DNA from: Bradyrhizobium sp. cir1
GTDB taxonomy: Bacteria; Pseudomonadota; Alphaproteobacteria; Rhizobiales; Xanthobacteraceae
Length of the DNA stretch: 64,000 bases
NCBI RefSeq assembly: GCF_014198245.1
Contig: NZ_JACIHE010000005.1
Span: 248,001 to 312,000 of the forward strand
Direction: 5' to 3'
Of this stretch, positions 45,846 to 54,138 are shown piece by piece. The notes under the pieces were generated by a model that did not search any database, was not told where the DNA came from, and worked only from the letters and a program-made list of their open reading frames with translations. The position numbers and the translations under genes were made by a program. Position 1 is the stretch's first letter. Every line of letters begins with the position of its first letter.

Positions 45846-46670
45846 ATGCGCCTTCGACTGACCGCCCTGTTCCTGATCCTCCTGATACCGGCGGCGCACG
45901 CTGCGCCGGTGCCGCAGCAGGTCGACATCCCGCTGTCGTCCGGCGTTCTCCATGCTCAGCTCTACAAGCCCGAGGGCGAGGGCCCGTTTCCGACCGTGAT
46001 CGCGCTGCATGGCTGCGGCGGCCTCGGCGGCCATTCCGATCCCGTGCTGCCGCGCTATCGCGACTGGGCCGAGCGGCTGCTCAAGGCCGGCAATGCCGTG
46101 CTGCTGCCGGACAGCTACGGCTCGCGCGAGCTCGGGCCGCAATGCCGGATCAAGGAGAGTCACGTCAAGGCGCGGCGCGAGCGCGTTGCCGACATCGCGG
46201 CCTCGCGCGCCTGGCTGGTGAAGCAGGCCTGGGTGGCGCGCGACCGCATCAACCTGATCGGCTGGGCCAACGGTGCCAGCGCACTGCTCTGGGCGGTGCG
46301 TCCGCAGGGCGCGTCGCGCGATCCGGGACCGGATTTCCGTGCCGCGATCGCGTTCTATCCGGATTGCCGGATCTCGGCGGGCTTAGGGTGGAGCGCGCGG
46401 GTGCCGACCCTGGTGCTGATCGGCGGCAATGACGACGTGTCGTCGCCGCCGGCCTGCCGCCAGATGGTGGACGGCGCGCATGGCCGCAGCGCGCTCGCGC
46501 GCATCGTGGTCTATCCCGGCGCCTATCACGATTTCGATCGTGCCAACACGCCGCTGCACACGCTCGCCGGCAGCAGCGATGCGGCCGCACCGGAGCACGG
46601 CCACCTCGGCACGGATGCCGAGGCACGCGCGGAGTCGCAGAAGGAAGTCGCGCAATGGCTGGCGCGGTGA
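45846..46670 (+). CDS. Dienelactone-hydrolase-like secreted alpha/beta protein lacking the nucleophile
   Basis: From ATG 45846 the product has a signal peptide (MRLRLTALFLILLIPAAHAA) and a DLH-type alpha/beta fold: PTVIALHGCGGLGGHSDPVL, PDSYGSRELG with CRIKE, and the elbow INLIGWANGASALLW. The expected Ser or Cys nucleophile of GxSxG/GxCxG is Ala141 here (codon GCC at 46266-46268). The acid Asp (GGNDDVSSPP) and His (YPGAYHDFDRANTP) remain. It is either inactive, a binding protein, or uses another nucleophile. 274 residues, usual length for the family. Confidence 0.82.
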   Translation: MRLRLTALFLILLIPAAHAAPVPQQVDIPLSSGVLHAQLYKPEGEGPFPTVIALHGCGGLGGHSDPVLPRYRDWAERLLKAGNAVLLPDSYGSRELGPQCRIKESHVKARRERVADIAASRAWLVKQAWVARDRINLIGWANGASALLWAVRPQGASRDPGPDFRAAIAFYPDCRISAGLGWSARVPTLVLIGGNDDVSSPPACRQMVDGAHGRSALARIVVYPGAYHDFDRANTPLHTLAGSSDAAAPEHGHLGTDAEARAESQKEVAQWLAR

Positions 46671-46875
46671 GGCGGACGAGCGGGCCTGCCGCGCCGTAGC
46701 TCGGTAGAGCGAAGGCGGGGCCGCCCCGAGGAACAACATCACGCGGACAGCCCCGCATCGACCACCGCCCTGCACGGAAAATGGCCGACCGTGAATCTAC
46801 GGGCCGCGCCTTGCCGCGGTTTCAGCACATGGCCGCGCCATCATTCGACCACGATGTCGATTAAACGCATCTCAC

Positions 46876-47025
46876 ATGCGCAACCGCATCACGCTCTTCA
46901 CCTCCGCCCTGATCGTCTTCACCGTCGCGATCTTCCTGTACGAAGCCCACGCCGGCGCCCCCATGCTCGCGCCGGAACATTGCGGCTTCTGGACCACGAT
47001 CGACGCGGGATTGTCCTGCCGGTGA
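46876..47025 (+). CDS. Small secreted protein (49 aa)
   Basis: MRNRITLFTSALIVFTVAIF is a signal or anchor helix followed by LYEAHAGAPMLAPEHCGFWT and TIDAGLSCR with two Cys. It has no strong Shine-Dalgarno. The compact signal plus Cys pair makes it a plausible small periplasmic protein; it is too short for family assignment. Confidence 0.5.
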   Translation: MRNRITLFTSALIVFTVAIFLYEAHAGAPMLAPEHCGFWTTIDAGLSCR

Positions 47026-47043
47026 GGCTTACCTTGCCAGTCC

Positions 47044-47173
47044 CGTCACCCTGAGGTGCTCGCCTCTTCGGCGAGCCTCGAAGGGCGACGGCCCGGCTGC
47101 ATCCCGGCCGTAAATCCTTCGAGGCTCACCTTGCGATGCGCTTGCATCGCAAGCCTCGCACCTCAGGATGACG
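47044..47173. repeat. Palindromic repeat, GTCACCCTGAGGTG / CACCTCAGGATGAC family
   Basis: CGTCACCCTGAGGTGC (47044-47059) is mirrored by GCACCTCAGGATGACGG ending at 47173. Internal arms are GCCTCTTCGGCGAGGC-like, GCATCCCGGCCG, and GCGATGCGCTTGCATCGC. Related to the element at 12418-12530. Confidence 0.8.
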
Positions 47174-47203
47174 GAGCTGAGTGGGTCACGCGCTGCTTCC
47201 GCA

Positions 47204-47320
47204 CGTCATTGCGAGCGCAGCGACTTGTCCGCCGAAGCCTTGGCGAAGGCGGAAGCAATCCAGAATCTCTCCTCAGAGGGACTCTGGATTGCTTCGTCGC
47301 AAGAGCTCCTCGCAATGACG
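47204..47320. repeat. Palindromic repeat, CGTCATTGCGAG family, copy 1
   Basis: CGTCATTGCGAGC at 47204 is mirrored by CTCGCAATGACG ending at 47320; inside, GAAGCAATCCAGAATC and ACTCTGGATTGCTTCGTC form the second stem. The second copy is at 63441-63527. Confidence 0.85.
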
Positions 47321-47352
47321 AATTTGTGGCCACGCGCGTCCCACACACTCAC

Positions 47353-47454
47353 TGTCATCGCCCGGCTTGACCGGGCGATCCAGTACTCCGAGACGCCAGT
47401 GATTTATCGAGAAGCTGCGGCGTACTGGATTCCCCGCCTGCGCGGGGAATGACA
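47353..47454. repeat. BIME-like palindromic repeat, family A, copy 3 (inverted)
   Basis: TGTCATCGCCCGGCTTGACC(GGGCGATCCAGTAC) leads and GTACTGGATTCCCCGCCTGC(GCGGGGAATGACA) closes. It lies 28 bases from the xseA stop. Confidence 0.85.
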
Positions 47455-47482
47455 CCGAGGGTGGAGCGCTCGCTCGTCGCAC

Positions 47483-49123
47483 TCAGAACAAGCTGCCCTG
47501 ATCCACCGGCTTGGCCACGCGCTTCGGCGCCGGCTTTGTCTCCTGCGCGGCCGGCTTCGGTTGCGGCGGCGCGCGCTTTGCCGCTGGCGCAGGGCGATCC
47601 GCATCCGTGGTCGCGCCGACGCGGCCATCGGCGAATTCGATCTCGACACGTGCGCCGGGACCGATCGCGTCCGCGGCATGCAACGGATGGCCGGCTTCAT
47701 CGCGCACCAGGGCAAAGCCGCGCGCGAGCACGCTGCGATAGGACAGGGCAGACAGCAGCTTGCCGCTGTTCTCGACGCGCGCCTCTAACCGCTGCAGCAG
47801 CGTGACGAGCGCGCGGCCGGCGCGCTCGGCGAGGCGATGGGTGCGCTCGCGCTGGCGGGCAATCGCGTTGCGCTGCGCCTGCGCATTCGAAAGTTTTGAG
47901 GCGCGCAGGCGAACCTCCAGCCCTGCAAAGCGGTCGCGCCGCTGTCGCAGTAGCGATCGCGCGGACAGGCCAAGCCGCTCGCCGCACACGGTGAGGCGAT
48001 GATCGGCCTGCGCGATCTGGCCGTGCAGCACGCGCAGCGTCAGTTTTGAACTGGCGGCGGTGAACCTGCGGAAATGCGCATGCGTGTTGGCCTTGAGGCA
48101 GCGGGGCAGGGAGGCTCCGGCCGAATCCAGCCGCTGCCGCGGGATCGCGAGCAGATCGCCGGCCGCCGGCAACGCACGCGCGGCGGCACGCAGCTCGCTG
48201 CGGCGGCTCTCCTGGGCGCGCTGCCAATAGGCGCGCGTCCGGCGCCCGAGATCGGCGACCTCGACGAACAATTCGCTGCGCACGGGGACGGCCATTTCGG
48301 CCGCCGCCGTCGGCGTCGGCGCGCGCTTGTCGGCGACGAAATCGATCAGCGTGATGTCGGTCTCGTGGCCCACTGCCGAGATCAGCGGGATCATGCTCTC
48401 GGCGGCTGCCCGCACCACGATCTCCTCGTTGAACGACCAGAGGTCCTCCAGCGAGCCGCCGCCGCGCGCGACGATCAGCACGTCGGGGCGCGGAATCTTG
48501 CCGCCCTCCGGCAGCGCGTTGAAGCCGCGGATCGCGGCCGCGACCTGCTCGGCCGAACCTTCGCCCTGCACCTTGACCGGCCACACCAGCACGCGGCGGG
48601 GAAAGCGGTCCTCGAGCCGGTGCAGGATGTCGCGGATGACGGCGCCGGTCGGCGAGGTCACGACGCCGATCACCTCCGGCAGCCAGGGCAGCAGCTGCTT
48701 GCGCGCCTCGTCGAACAGGCCCTCGGCCGCGAGCTTCTTCTTGCGCTCCTCCATCAGCGCCATCAGCGCGCCGATGCCTGCCGGCTCCAGCGCCTCGATC
48801 ACGATCTGGTATTTCGACGAACCCGGATAGGTCGTCAGCTTGCCGGTGGCGATGACCTCGAGCCCCTCCTGGGGCTTGAAGCGCATGCGGCCGTGCACGC
48901 CCTTCCAGATCACCGCCTCGATCTTGGCGCTCTCGTCCTTGAGCGCGAAATAGCAATGGCCGGAGGAGTGGGGCCCGCGAAAGCCCGAGATCTCGCCGCG
49001 GACCCGGACATGGCCAAAGGCATCCTCGACTGTCCGCTTCAGGGACAGCGAGAGCTCGGAGACGGTAAATTCGGGCGCGTTGAGCAGTGGTTCCGCAGGC
49101 GGCATCGGCAAACGATTCGGCAT
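47483..49123 (-). CDS. xseA: Exodeoxyribonuclease VII large subunit
   Basis: A 546-residue XseA. The N-terminal OB domain includes [20 protein letters not shown](FALKDE), the catalytic part has [20 protein letters not shown] and the Gly-rich [20 protein letters not shown] followed by [20 protein letters not shown], and a long coiled-coil region leads to the terminal VDQGSLF. The enzyme degrades single-stranded DNA together with XseB, which is not in the window. ATG 49123 is the proper start; the open frame further upstream overlaps the promoter region. A Lys/Pro/Ala-rich linker before the C-terminus is a lineage feature. Confidence 0.95.
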   Translation of the reverse strand: MPNRLPMPPAEPLLNAPEFTVSELSLSLKRTVEDAFGHVRVRGEISGFRGPHSSGHCYFALKDESAKIEAVIWKGVHGRMRFKPQEGLEVIATGKLTTYPGSSKYQIVIEALEPAGIGALMALMEERKKKLAAEGLFDEARKQLLPWLPEVIGVVTSPTGAVIRDILHRLEDRFPRRVLVWPVKVQGEGSAEQVAAAIRGFNALPEGGKIPRPDVLIVARGGGSLEDLWSFNEEIVVRAAAESMIPLISAVGHETDITLIDFVADKRAPTPTAAAEMAVPVRSELFVEVADLGRRTRAYWQRAQESRRSELRAAARALPAAGDLLAIPRQRLDSAGASLPRCLKANTHAHFRRFTAASSKLTLRVLHGQIAQADHRLTVCGERLGLSARSLLRQRRDRFAGLEVRLRASKLSNAQAQRNAIARQRERTHRLAERAGRALVTLLQRLEARVENSGKLLSALSYRSVLARGFALVRDEAGHPLHAADAIGPGARVEIEFADGRVGATTDADRPAPAAKRAPPQPKPAAQETKPAPKRVAKPVDQGSLF

Positions 49124-49186
49124 TTTGGGGTCAGACCCGACGTTAAGGATTTTCGCCGCGCGGCGCCAATCCGGGGATTGAACGAA

Positions 49187-49215
49187 AGAGTACTCTGTAA
49201 TATAGAGTACTCTAT
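49187..49215. promoter_or_regulatory. Twin palindromes between xseA and the hydrolase operon
   Basis: AGAGTACTCT occurs twice, at 49187-49196 and 49204-49213; the second is extended to the 14-bp palindrome ATAGAGTACTCTAT (49202-49215). The two centres are 17 bases apart, so two dimers or a tetramer could bind on one face. The sites lie 27-56 bases before the ATG at 49243. No TATA-like box other than the AT-rich spacer (GTAATAT) is clear. Confidence 0.6.
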
Positions 49216-49242
49216 CATTGGTAAGTTCAACGGGGTCGGCCC

Positions 49243-50253
49243 ATGGCGATGCAGTTGCTGCGAGGCGCTCTGGGCTTGCTGAAATGGGGTCTGTGCGCTG
49301 TCGGCGCTGTGGCGCTGCTGCTGACGGCCCTGATCGCGACACCGCTCGAGCGGCCCGCCGAGATGCGCTCGGTCTCGGACTCCGCCAAGGGCATCGATTG
49401 GTCCACGCTGCCGCCACTCGAGCGCTTCCAGGCCCGCGACGGCACCTGGCTCGGCTTCCGCCACTATGTGCCGAAGGGCACGGCCACGGACCGTGGCGCC
49501 ATCTTCATCCATGGCTCCTCGGCGTCCTCCGCCACGGTCAACCACGCGCTGACGGCGGCGCTCGCCGCGCGCGGCGTCGAGACCTGGGCGCTCGACATCC
49601 GCGGCCACGGCGCCTCCGGCACGCGCGGCGATATCGGTTATGTCGGCCAGCTCGAGGACGATCTCGTCGACTTCGTCGCTCATGTCCGCAAAAGCGCGCC
49701 CGATCTGCCGCTGACCCTGATCGGCCATTCCGCCGGCGCCGGCTTCTCGCTGCGGGTCGCCGCGACGCCGATCATGCAGGACCTGTTCGTCCGCACCGTG
49801 CTGGTGGCGCCCTATCTCGGCTACGACGCACCGACCAACAAGCCGAATTCCGGCGGCTGGGCCAATCCCGACCTGCCGCGCCTTTTCGCTCTCGCCGCGC
49901 TACGCAAGCTCGGCATCGACTGCTGCTCGCAGCTTCCGGTGCTCGCCTTCGCGGTGCCGACGAACTCCGAGCGCATATTGGTGCCGACCTATTCCGACCG
50001 CCTGATGCGCAACTTTGCCACGCGTGGCTATCGTCTTGATCTGCCGGGCGTGACGCATGCGATGACGATCTTCGGCGCCGCCGAGGACGAAATGATGATC
50101 TCGGACAAATACGCCGAGGCGGTGCAGGCGGTGAAGCCGTCGGTGGACGTCAAGGTGATCGACGGCATCAACCACATGGGCATGGTCACCAACCCGAAGG
50201 CGGTCAATGCGATCGCCGAGGACGTGGCGACGCGCGGGGCGGGGCAGTCATGA
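49243..50253 (+). CDS. Alpha/beta hydrolase with N-terminal anchor
   Basis: The 336-residue product begins with a membrane helix or signal ([20 protein letters not shown]). The hydrolase fold shows [14 protein letters not shown] (oxyanion), [15 protein letters not shown], nucleophile elbow [14 protein letters not shown] with the Ser of GHSAG, and the C-terminal [10 protein letters not shown] supplying His. Lysophospholipase or esterase-like; substrate unknown. Its stop overlaps the membrane-protein gene by 4 bp. First gene of a three-gene operon with a palindromic operator upstream. Confidence 0.85.
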   Translation: MAMQLLRGALGLLKWGLCAVGAVALLLTALIATPLERPAEMRSVSDSAKGIDWSTLPPLERFQARDGTWLGFRHYVPKGTATDRGAIFIHGSSASSATVNHALTAALAARGVETWALDIRGHGASGTRGDIGYVGQLEDDLVDFVAHVRKSAPDLPLTLIGHSAGAGFSLRVAATPIMQDLFVRTVLVAPYLGYDAPTNKPNSGGWANPDLPRLFALAALRKLGIDCCSQLPVLAFAVPTNSERILVPTYSDRLMRNFATRGYRLDLPGVTHAMTIFGAAEDEMMISDKYAEAVQAVKPSVDVKVIDGINHMGMVTNPKAVNAIAEDVATRGAGQS

Positions 50254-50801
50254 TCGACAGCAAGCAGGCCACCGACGCGCTGGCGGACATCGAAGATACC
50301 GTCCGCCGCGTGCGGCAGTCGCTGATCTACCGGTTCACCAGCACCATCATGTTAATGTGGGGTGCCCTGGTTTTCGCCGGAGACATCCTGAGTTGGCTCA
50401 GGCCGGGCTACGGCCTCTATATCTGGATCGGCGTCTACGTCCTCGCGACCGCCGGGCTGTTCGCCCTCAGTGCCTACAATCATGCGCAATCCCGCATCCG
50501 CACCTTCGATCGACGCTATCTCCTGTCGTTTCTGTTCATCGTTGCGTTCGGCATCTTCTGCTGTGTCTTCGGCCAATTCACGCCTCGCCAGCAGACGACG
50601 TTCTGGCCGGTCTACGTCATGCTGTTCTACATGATGGCAGGCGTATGGTTCGGCACGGCCTTCATCGTGATTGGAGCAGCAATCATCGCACTGACGCTGA
50701 TCGGATATGTCTACATTCCCGGGATGCCGTTCCTGCTGTGGATGGCGGTCGTCAACGGCGGCGGCCTGTTCGTCGGCGGCCTCTGGATGCGGCGGAGCTA
50801 G
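50250..50801 (+). CDS. Integral membrane protein of unknown function
   Basis: A 183-residue protein with about five membrane helices (e.g. YRFTSTIMLMWGALVFAGDI, LYIWIGVYVLATAGLFALSA, LLSFLFIVAFGIFCCVFGQF, GTAFIVIGAAIIALTLIGYV). It starts with [20 protein letters not shown], a short cytoplasmic amphipathic helix that recurs in small membrane proteins paired with winged-helix regulators. ATGA overlap with the hydrolase gene and a 2-bp gap to the next gene indicate one operon. Confidence 0.8.
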   Translation: MIDSKQATDALADIEDTVRRVRQSLIYRFTSTIMLMWGALVFAGDILSWLRPGYGLYIWIGVYVLATAGLFALSAYNHAQSRIRTFDRRYLLSFLFIVAFGIFCCVFGQFTPRQQTTFWPVYVMLFYMMAGVWFGTAFIVIGAAIIALTLIGYVYIPGMPFLLWMAVVNGGGLFVGGLWMRRS

Positions 50802-50803
50802 AG

Positions 50804-51103
50804 ATGGCCGAGCTCGACGATGTCATCCACCAGCCGCTGCGATTGAAGATCATGGCGGCGCTCAACGCGCTGCCGCAATCGGCTGGGCTGGAATTTTCGC
50901 GGCTGAAGAAGCTGACCGGCGCCACCGACGGTAATCTCGGCGCCCATATCGAGACCCTCGCCAAGGCCGGCTACGTCTCGGTGGAGAAAGCCTTCGTCGG
51001 CAAGAAGCCGCAGACCACGGTGACTGCCACCGCGGCGGGCCGAGGGGCGTTTGCAAGGCATGTGGCGACATTGCAAGAGATTATTGCGGGGAAGCAATTT
51101 TAG
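50804..51103 (+). CDS. Winged-helix transcriptional regulator (MarR/ArsR-like, 99 aa)
   Basis: A one-domain DNA-binding protein: HQPLRLKIMAALNALPQSAG is helix one and two, EFSRLKKLTGATDGNLGAHI the recognition helix region, and ETLAKAGYVSVEKAFVGKKP then QTTVTATAAGRGAFARHVAT the wing and C-terminal helix. It matches the small transcriptional-regulator family with a DNA-binding domain first described in MTH313-like proteins. Last gene of the hydrolase/membrane-protein operon; the operator at 49187 is a candidate target, by inference. Confidence 0.85.
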   Translation: MAELDDVIHQPLRLKIMAALNALPQSAGLEFSRLKKLTGATDGNLGAHIETLAKAGYVSVEKAFVGKKPQTTVTATAAGRGAFARHVATLQEIIAGKQF

Positions 51104-51131
51104 CGCTGCGCCGTCATGTCAACGCGCGCCT

Positions 51132-51236
51132 CGTCATTCCGGGGCGTCGCGAAGCGACGAGCCCGGAATCCATTCATCCACCGACGCTGTGGCCCGATGG
51201 ATTCCGGGCCCGCGCTTTGCGCGCCCCGGAATGACG
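51132..51236. repeat. Palindromic repeat, CGTCATTCCGGGG family
   Basis: CGTCATTCCGGGGCG (51132-51146) mirrored by CGCCCCGGAATGACG (ending 51236); inside, GCCCGGAATCCATTCATC and CGATGGATTCCGGGC pair. It lies 28 bases after the regulator gene. A shorter single hairpin of the same family is at 56513-56552. Confidence 0.85.
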
Positions 51237-51462
51237 CGGAGGGGAGACACCAGCCCCTCAGTCGAAAGCGCCTTGGCGCAAAACAACCCCGCGGTAACAC
51301 ATCGTGACAACCGCACTGTCATTGCAATTACCGTGTCTCAGTTCAGGGTGCAGTCCAGCACTGTCACCGTAATCCGAGGGGCCCGGCCGCTAAGTAGGCG
51401 CGGCTATTGCACCGTAGGGCAATGCCCGGCGGCACCCAGCAATGCGTACACGCGCGGGGCTG
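51237..51462. other. Intergenic stretch
   Basis: About 225 bases with no convincing gene. The sequence contains several short palindromic words (e.g. GCGCCTTGGCGC) but no repeat shared with the rest of the window. Confidence 0.4.
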
Positions 51463-51747
51463 CTAAGACATCAACAGCGACCGCCACCACCGCGTCAGCG
51501 CGATGGCCCTGTCCCAGAGGTCGTCGGGACACCGACCTTCCCGGTCGAGAGTCTGGCCGATCGCGCAGATGCTCAGCCAAGCATCGGCTTGGGCATTCTC
51601 GATAGCGATCGTCCGGGACCCGTTGTTGCCGGTGGTGTTGGAGAGGTGCCGCACAATAGCCAAGGCGCGCTCGCGTGCCTCGGTCCGAGCGCGCGGCAGT
51701 TCGCTTAGCGCAAGATCAGCCTTCACGACATCGTCGTCGATAGACAT
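51463..51747 (-). CDS. Hypothetical protein (94 aa)
   Basis: Minus-strand ATG 51747 has AGGAG 9 bases upstream. The product begins MSIDDDVVKADLALSELPRA and is helical, with an AIGQTLDREGRCPDDLWDRA stretch and a Trp-rich RWWRSLLMS end. It is slightly acidic and cytoplasmic. No family recognised. It marks the edge of a region where base composition becomes more AT-rich. Confidence 0.6.
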   Translation of the reverse strand: MSIDDDVVKADLALSELPRARTEARERALAIVRHLSNTTGNNGSRTIAIENAQADAWLSICAIGQTLDREGRCPDDLWDRAIALTRWWRSLLMS

Positions 51748-52463
51748 GGAAGTTGGCTCCTTTTGTTGCGGAGCGACTTCATAGACTGGCGGTGTTTCGA
51801 GGAGGGCATCCGAGCCGAGCCGTGGAAACGTCCAACAGCCGCGAAGTCGCGGTGTCAAAGTTCCCTCGAATGCTCACCGGAGCGCCCGGGCTGGTTCGGG
51901 GTTTAGTCTTGCACGTCGTGGTCTTGGAGCGCCCAGCCACTAAATGCGTACAACGGGAATCAATATAGCGGCGCACAAGGCCGACCGCCAGTACGTCCCG
52001 CGCCGCGAGACGGCACAACTTATGCCAAATAGCGCTCGGCAATCCCGGGTCGGTTCAAGTAGTCGTCGCGGTGCATCCTGACGTAACTCTAGATCGAGCC
52101 ATGAGGTGATGTGATGAGGGGACATCACGAATGTATTACAACTTATAATTGTCTAATCCTGGCGTGACCGTAGGCACTCAATCTCTAACCTGGAACCGCC
52201 AAATCGTTTTTATATTGATAGTGAGACGGCAGGAAATACGGCTCAAACGCCACCAGAAGTTAACTCCGTTTACCTATTCCGTAGGGACTCAGGGCTACAA
52301 AATTAGCTCCGGGAAACGCCTCTTTATGGGAAAAAGCTAATGATTTTAATCGCTTGGGGGCATTGAAGCTTCGGTTAGCGAATTCTTGATAGTCGCTTCG
52401 TATGTTTACGAAGATTAATGCGGCTAAGTCCATACAGCCCCGTCCTGCGGAAGTAGGTAGGCC
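51748..52463. other. 716-base gap, AT-rich in its second half, no supported gene
   Basis: From about 52100 the composition drops (hand count: 29 of 60 G+C at 52141-52200; about 24 of 60 at 52201-52260) compared with roughly two thirds elsewhere in the window. A minus-strand ATG at 52076 opens only 18 codons (MHRDDYLNRPGIAERYLA) before a stop at 52020 and could be the start of a dead gene. No transposase, integrase or tRNA remnant is visible. The promoter for the gene at 52464 should be near 52400. Confidence 0.45.
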
Positions 52464-52652
52464 ATGACGACCAGCGAAACTGAAATTATCGTACAGGCGC
52501 TCACATCCCTAGGGCTGGGTGGGGCAGTCCTTTTGGTTGTAGCCTTGCGGTTGCCCGAGCTGACGCGGGAAGTGCTGCGATTCATCCGGGACATAATCAA
52601 CGATCTGCGTAAGCCGCCGAAGCCTCCCAGGAGCAGGACGAAAACGTCGTGA
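52464..52652 (+). CDS. Small single-pass membrane protein
   Basis: A 62-residue protein: a short acidic N-terminus (MTTSETEIIVQALTSLGLGG), one hydrophobic helix AVLLVVALRLPEL, an amphipathic TREVLRFIRDIINDL and a basic Pro-rich tail. There is a GTAGG-type weak ribosome site. GTGA overlap of its end with the following gene suggests coupling. No family recognised; the composition is less GC-rich than the backbone. Confidence 0.55.
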   Translation: MTTSETEIIVQALTSLGLGGAVLLVVALRLPELTREVLRFIRDIINDLRKPPKPPRSRTKTS

Positions 52653-53077
52653 AGATCGCGGGGCAAAAGGGCATGATCAATACGACTAAGAAGATCTCGG
52701 CGCTGCGCCAAATATTGGCGGCCCTCGAGCATTTCGAGAAGAAAGACTACGAGTGCGCGATCACGCTTGCCGCTGCCGGTGAGGGGCAGTGCAAAGAGAA
52801 AACGACGACGCACCTATTCCGACTCATCCGCGCCAAGTTTAGTGCTGACGAAACTAATGCCGTCATCAATTGGCTCAAGCATTCGTCAGGACCGGACGGC
52901 GCTGAGATCACTGAGCTGGAAGTTGTCACTACACTCATACGCGCGATCCAGAAATTCGTCGGCACGTACGAGGAGGCGCATCAGAAGTTCAAGGACTTCA
53001 GCGCCTGGTGCATGGCCAAGGGCTACACCAACAAGCATTTCATCGAGCAGGCGGACCCCAAGGCTTCAAAGACTTGA
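52649..53077 (+). CDS. Helical protein with N-x-x-K-H motif (142 aa)
   Basis: The start is GTG 52649 overlapping the previous stop; ATG 52673 is an alternative. The product is mainly helical: KKISALRQILAALEHFEKKD (residues 14-33), YECAITLAAAGEGQCKEKT, and a motif INWLKHSSGPDGAEI with Asn74 and His78, then a long C-terminal helix. The same layout, ending also in PDGA, appears in the 205-residue protein at 53193-53810, so I take the two as distant homologues. HEPN-like helices are a possibility (the R-x4-6-H signature is not kept). Function unknown. Confidence 0.6.
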   Translation: MKIAGQKGMINTTKKISALRQILAALEHFEKKDYECAITLAAAGEGQCKEKTTTHLFRLIRAKFSADETNAVINWLKHSSGPDGAEITELEVVTTLIRAIQKFVGTYEEAHQKFKDFSAWCMAKGYTNKHFIEQADPKASKT

Positions 53078-53192
53078 GGTTCGGAGCAAACGTTTCAGGG
53101 GTGGATTGCGGCGACAGGGCACCAAACTATGTCAACTGATGCCGTGGATTTAGAGCTTAGTGCACTATCACCGTAATACCAGACAAACCAGA

Positions 53193-53810
53193 TCACCCCG
53201 CCTCGGTCGGTTTCTGCCTCGGAGGCAGCCTGATGGTATGTTTAGCCCTGTCGTCTTCGAGTCGCCGGTTCATCCACCGGCTTGTCGTGAACGCCTCAAA
53301 GAACTGGTCCTTCGGTATGCTCCTGATCTCCGCGAGACGATTTTCCGGGATGCCATCAACGTACGTTTTACGGCCAGCCTCCGTCAGTTGGTCGGGGTGG
53401 TGGAAATAGCGCCAAAACATAAAGGCAGCTTCCTCGTCAGAACTTGGCTCTTTAATCGTAGCCAATCCCAGTATGGCAAAAAGTATGAAGGCCTCGGACG
53501 CAACGGGATCATACTCAATCGCCCCATCTGGATCGCGGTCGGCATGTTTGAAAAAGTTCGCAGGCGACCTGATGAGCTTGTTGAACTCCGCGCGGTGCTC
53601 GTCTTTGATCAGATCGCTATCGAACAATAGATCGCGACGGTATTTGTCTCTGTGAATGCTGATGAAGTGGATTACCTCATAGGCAGCAAAAGCCAGTGTG
53701 TGAATGGAGACCGCATCTCCAGAGCGAAACCAGAGACGTATCGCGGTCGCTAACTGGCGGCGTGCGGCATCCAGTTTGGTAATGATCATCGGCGCATTAC
53801 TTGTGGTCAC
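53193..53810 (-). CDS. Helical protein with N-x-x-K-H motif (205 aa), possible partner of the NYN protein
   Basis: GTG 53810 overlaps (GTGA) the end of an upstream coding fragment. The N-terminal part KLDAARRQLATAIRLWFRSG (residues 12-31) followed by DAVSIHTLAFAAYEVIHFIS, and the motif SPANFFKHADRDPDGAIEY with Asn85 and His89, match the layout of the 142-residue protein at 52649. The C-terminal half (FMFWRYFHHPDQLTEAGRKT) is unique to this one. Convergent to that gene and downstream of the NYN gene. HEPN-like fold suspected; no known activity. Confidence 0.62.
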   Translation of the reverse strand: MTTSNAPMIITKLDAARRQLATAIRLWFRSGDAVSIHTLAFAAYEVIHFISIHRDKYRRDLLFDSDLIKDEHRAEFNKLIRSPANFFKHADRDPDGAIEYDPVASEAFILFAILGLATIKEPSSDEEAAFMFWRYFHHPDQLTEAGRKTYVDGIPENRLAEIRSIPKDQFFEAFTTSRWMNRRLEDDRAKHTIRLPPRQKPTEAG

Positions 53811-53962
53811 GCAAACAGCTCCGCGTCCGCCGGTGTGAACTCGCGTAGGTGCCGCTCTCGTGGCTCAGTTTCATAGATGGATGCCACGTCGGTAGCTCTC
53901 AGTTTGAATGCAAACGTTTGGCCATAAGTCGGTACAAGGTCGCGTCGCAATCCCCACAGCTC
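53807..53962 (-). pseudogene. C-terminal coding fragment upstream of the 205-aa gene
   Basis: Minus-strand codons giving LWGLRRDLVPTYGQTFAF, then KLRATDVASIYETEPRERHL and REFTPADAELFA, end in a TGA that overlaps the next GTG start (GTGA), typical of a real coupled gene end. Its 5' side runs directly into the palindromic element at 53963-54131. I infer a gene or gene part truncated by that insertion. No start codon survives. Confidence 0.4.
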
Positions 53963-54131
53963 GTAGGATGGGTTGAGCCATGCGAAACCCATCGCTTTCG
54001 CATTTCCGCTCTCCGTCTTCGCGGCTATCATCCGAAAGCAAGTACGATGAGTCGCGGTGGCGCCTGGCCGGCCAACTTTACGGAAGCTTCGAGAGGCGCG
54101 CTTGATGGGTCCGCAATGGCTCAACCCATCC
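53963..54131. mobile_element. MITE-like element with 16-bp terminal inverted repeats
   Basis: GGATGGGTTGAGCCAT (53966-53981) and its perfect reverse complement ATGGCTCAACCCATCC (54116-54131) bound about 165 bp without coding capacity. Subterminal GCGAAACCCATC and GATGGGTCCGC extend the symmetry. It is also known to me as a common dispersed element in Bradyrhizobium. It lies between the NYN gene (stop at 54139) and the coding fragment at 53807. Confidence 0.7.
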
Positions 54132-54138
54132 TTCGGGC

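Noticed and set aside
51779..52042. 87-codon minus-strand frame in the gap before the island
   Set aside because: Thr/Arg/Pro-rich, no ribosome site, overlaps a different frame with a short MHRDDYLN peptide; neither is supported.
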